DNA from: an uncultured Prevotella sp.
GTDB taxonomy: Bacteria; Bacteroidota; Bacteroidia; Bacteroidales; Bacteroidaceae
Direction: 5' to 3'
Length of the DNA stretch: 60,735 nucleotides
NCBI GenBank assembly: GCA_900545525.1
Contig: UQZX01000017.1
Span: forward strand, 1 to 60,735
Position numbers and translations under genes: made by a program. The notes beneath the pieces are model-generated. The model was not told where the DNA came from and ran no database searches. It saw nothing but the letters and a program-made list of their open reading frames with translations. This document shows positions 60,458 through 60,735 of the stretch, piece by piece (the stretch's first letter is position 1; the number at the start of each line of letters is the position of its first letter).

Positions 60458-60687
60458 AAAGCCCAATGAGCACATAGCCCATGGCAACGCCATGGGAATG
60501 CAAGCACAGGTGAAGCTGCGCCCTACAGGGGCAAAAGCGTTAAAAACAGGCATGGCGTGCATTAATAGACAAATACACGGCGTGTTATCTGAACTTATAG
60601 AAAAGACGCTTTTGCCCTTCCAGGGCGCAACCTTAATACGATAACGTTCCCAGGGCGTTGCCCTGGGCTGTGCGCTCATCGGGCTTT
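60458..60687. repeat. Long imperfect inverted repeat
   Basis: Arms of about 84 nt (60458-60541 and 60604-60687), each containing a smaller dyad (cccatggcaacgccatggg and cccagggcgttgccctggg) and gggcaaaagcgt. Short ORFs here follow the repeat and are not credible genes. It is a dispersed-repeat type common in Prevotella intergenic DNA. Other than these repeats, the stretch 59333-60735 holds no supported gene. Confidence 0.65.
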
Positions 60688-60735
60688 CTTTAAGTTTGCA
60701 GAGGAAATGCGTAAGCATCCCAATCCATATAATTT

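Noticed and set aside
60443..60718. 91-codon ORF on - strand
   Set aside because: Lies wholly inside the long inverted repeat at 60458-60687; a repeat-derived ORF of a kind common in Prevotella intergenic DNA.

Overview
The window comes from a Bacteroidales chromosome, most likely Prevotellaceae. It has a SusC/SusD pair, secreted proteins ending in Prevotella-style C-terminal sorting tails, lipoproteins with Bacteroidetes lipoboxes, and TAnnTTTG-type promoter boxes. A Mu-like transposable prophage of about 38.5 kb (candidate ends 14181 and 52680) sits in the middle and separates two parts of what looks like a pectin-utilisation locus.

Left host part (1-14180): acetate kinase, then a three-gene RND efflux operon (lipoprotein adaptor, inner-membrane pump, outer-membrane factor) followed by an LpxA-family acyltransferase, all on +. 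Then a 1574-residue secreted protein on - with an N-terminal PL1-like pectate lyase and a C-terminal CE8 pectin methylesterase. Two MITE-like elements with related terminal inverted repeats lie between these genes.

Prophage (14181-52680), read from its left end at 52.7 kb: a small conserved protein; a LexA/S24-type repressor (+) facing an early operon (-) across an operator of GAAC/GTTC half-sites; small early proteins and a tRNA-like sequence; MuA transposase and MuB ATPase; a P-loop ATPase, a DUF4406-like protein, zinc-ribbon and HTH proteins; Gam; and a small HTH regulator candidate. Virion genes form two divergent blocks that start around 37.5-37.66 kb. On + are small and large terminase, a gp36-like protein, portal, MuF, gpG-like and a tail-completion protein. 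On - are ClpP-like prohead protease/scaffold, capsid, sheath, tube, tail chaperones, tape measure, baseplate, holin, amidase endolysin, u-spanin, LysM protein, more baseplate, and a giant 2413-residue tail fibre. The fibre ends in a diversity-generating-retroelement (DGR) variable region and is followed by the reverse transcriptase and a small accessory gene. The right end carries an HTH protein, a Dam-like methylase and a thymidylate-synthase-superfamily protein. The overall plan resembles the Bacteroides 'Hankyphage' group (Mu-like plus DGR).

Right host part (52681-60735): a 22-bp tandem repeat array, a secreted protein with a sorting tail, SusD and SusC (one - operon with a terminator at 53115-53157), then about 1.4 kb without genes but with several inverted repeats.

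Most notable: (i) a textbook -1 frameshift signal (slippery heptamer, 6-nt spacer, 7-bp hairpin) that would fuse portal to MuF, whose own frame has no ATG near its start; (ii) a ThyA-family protein whose Asn177 equivalent is Asp, as in dCMP hydroxymethylases, without the usual phosphate-binding arginines, beside a Dam methylase; (iii) a DGR whose target carries CotH-like and LRR-like regions, whose RT has an extra C-terminal domain, and whose template repeat I could not find by eye.
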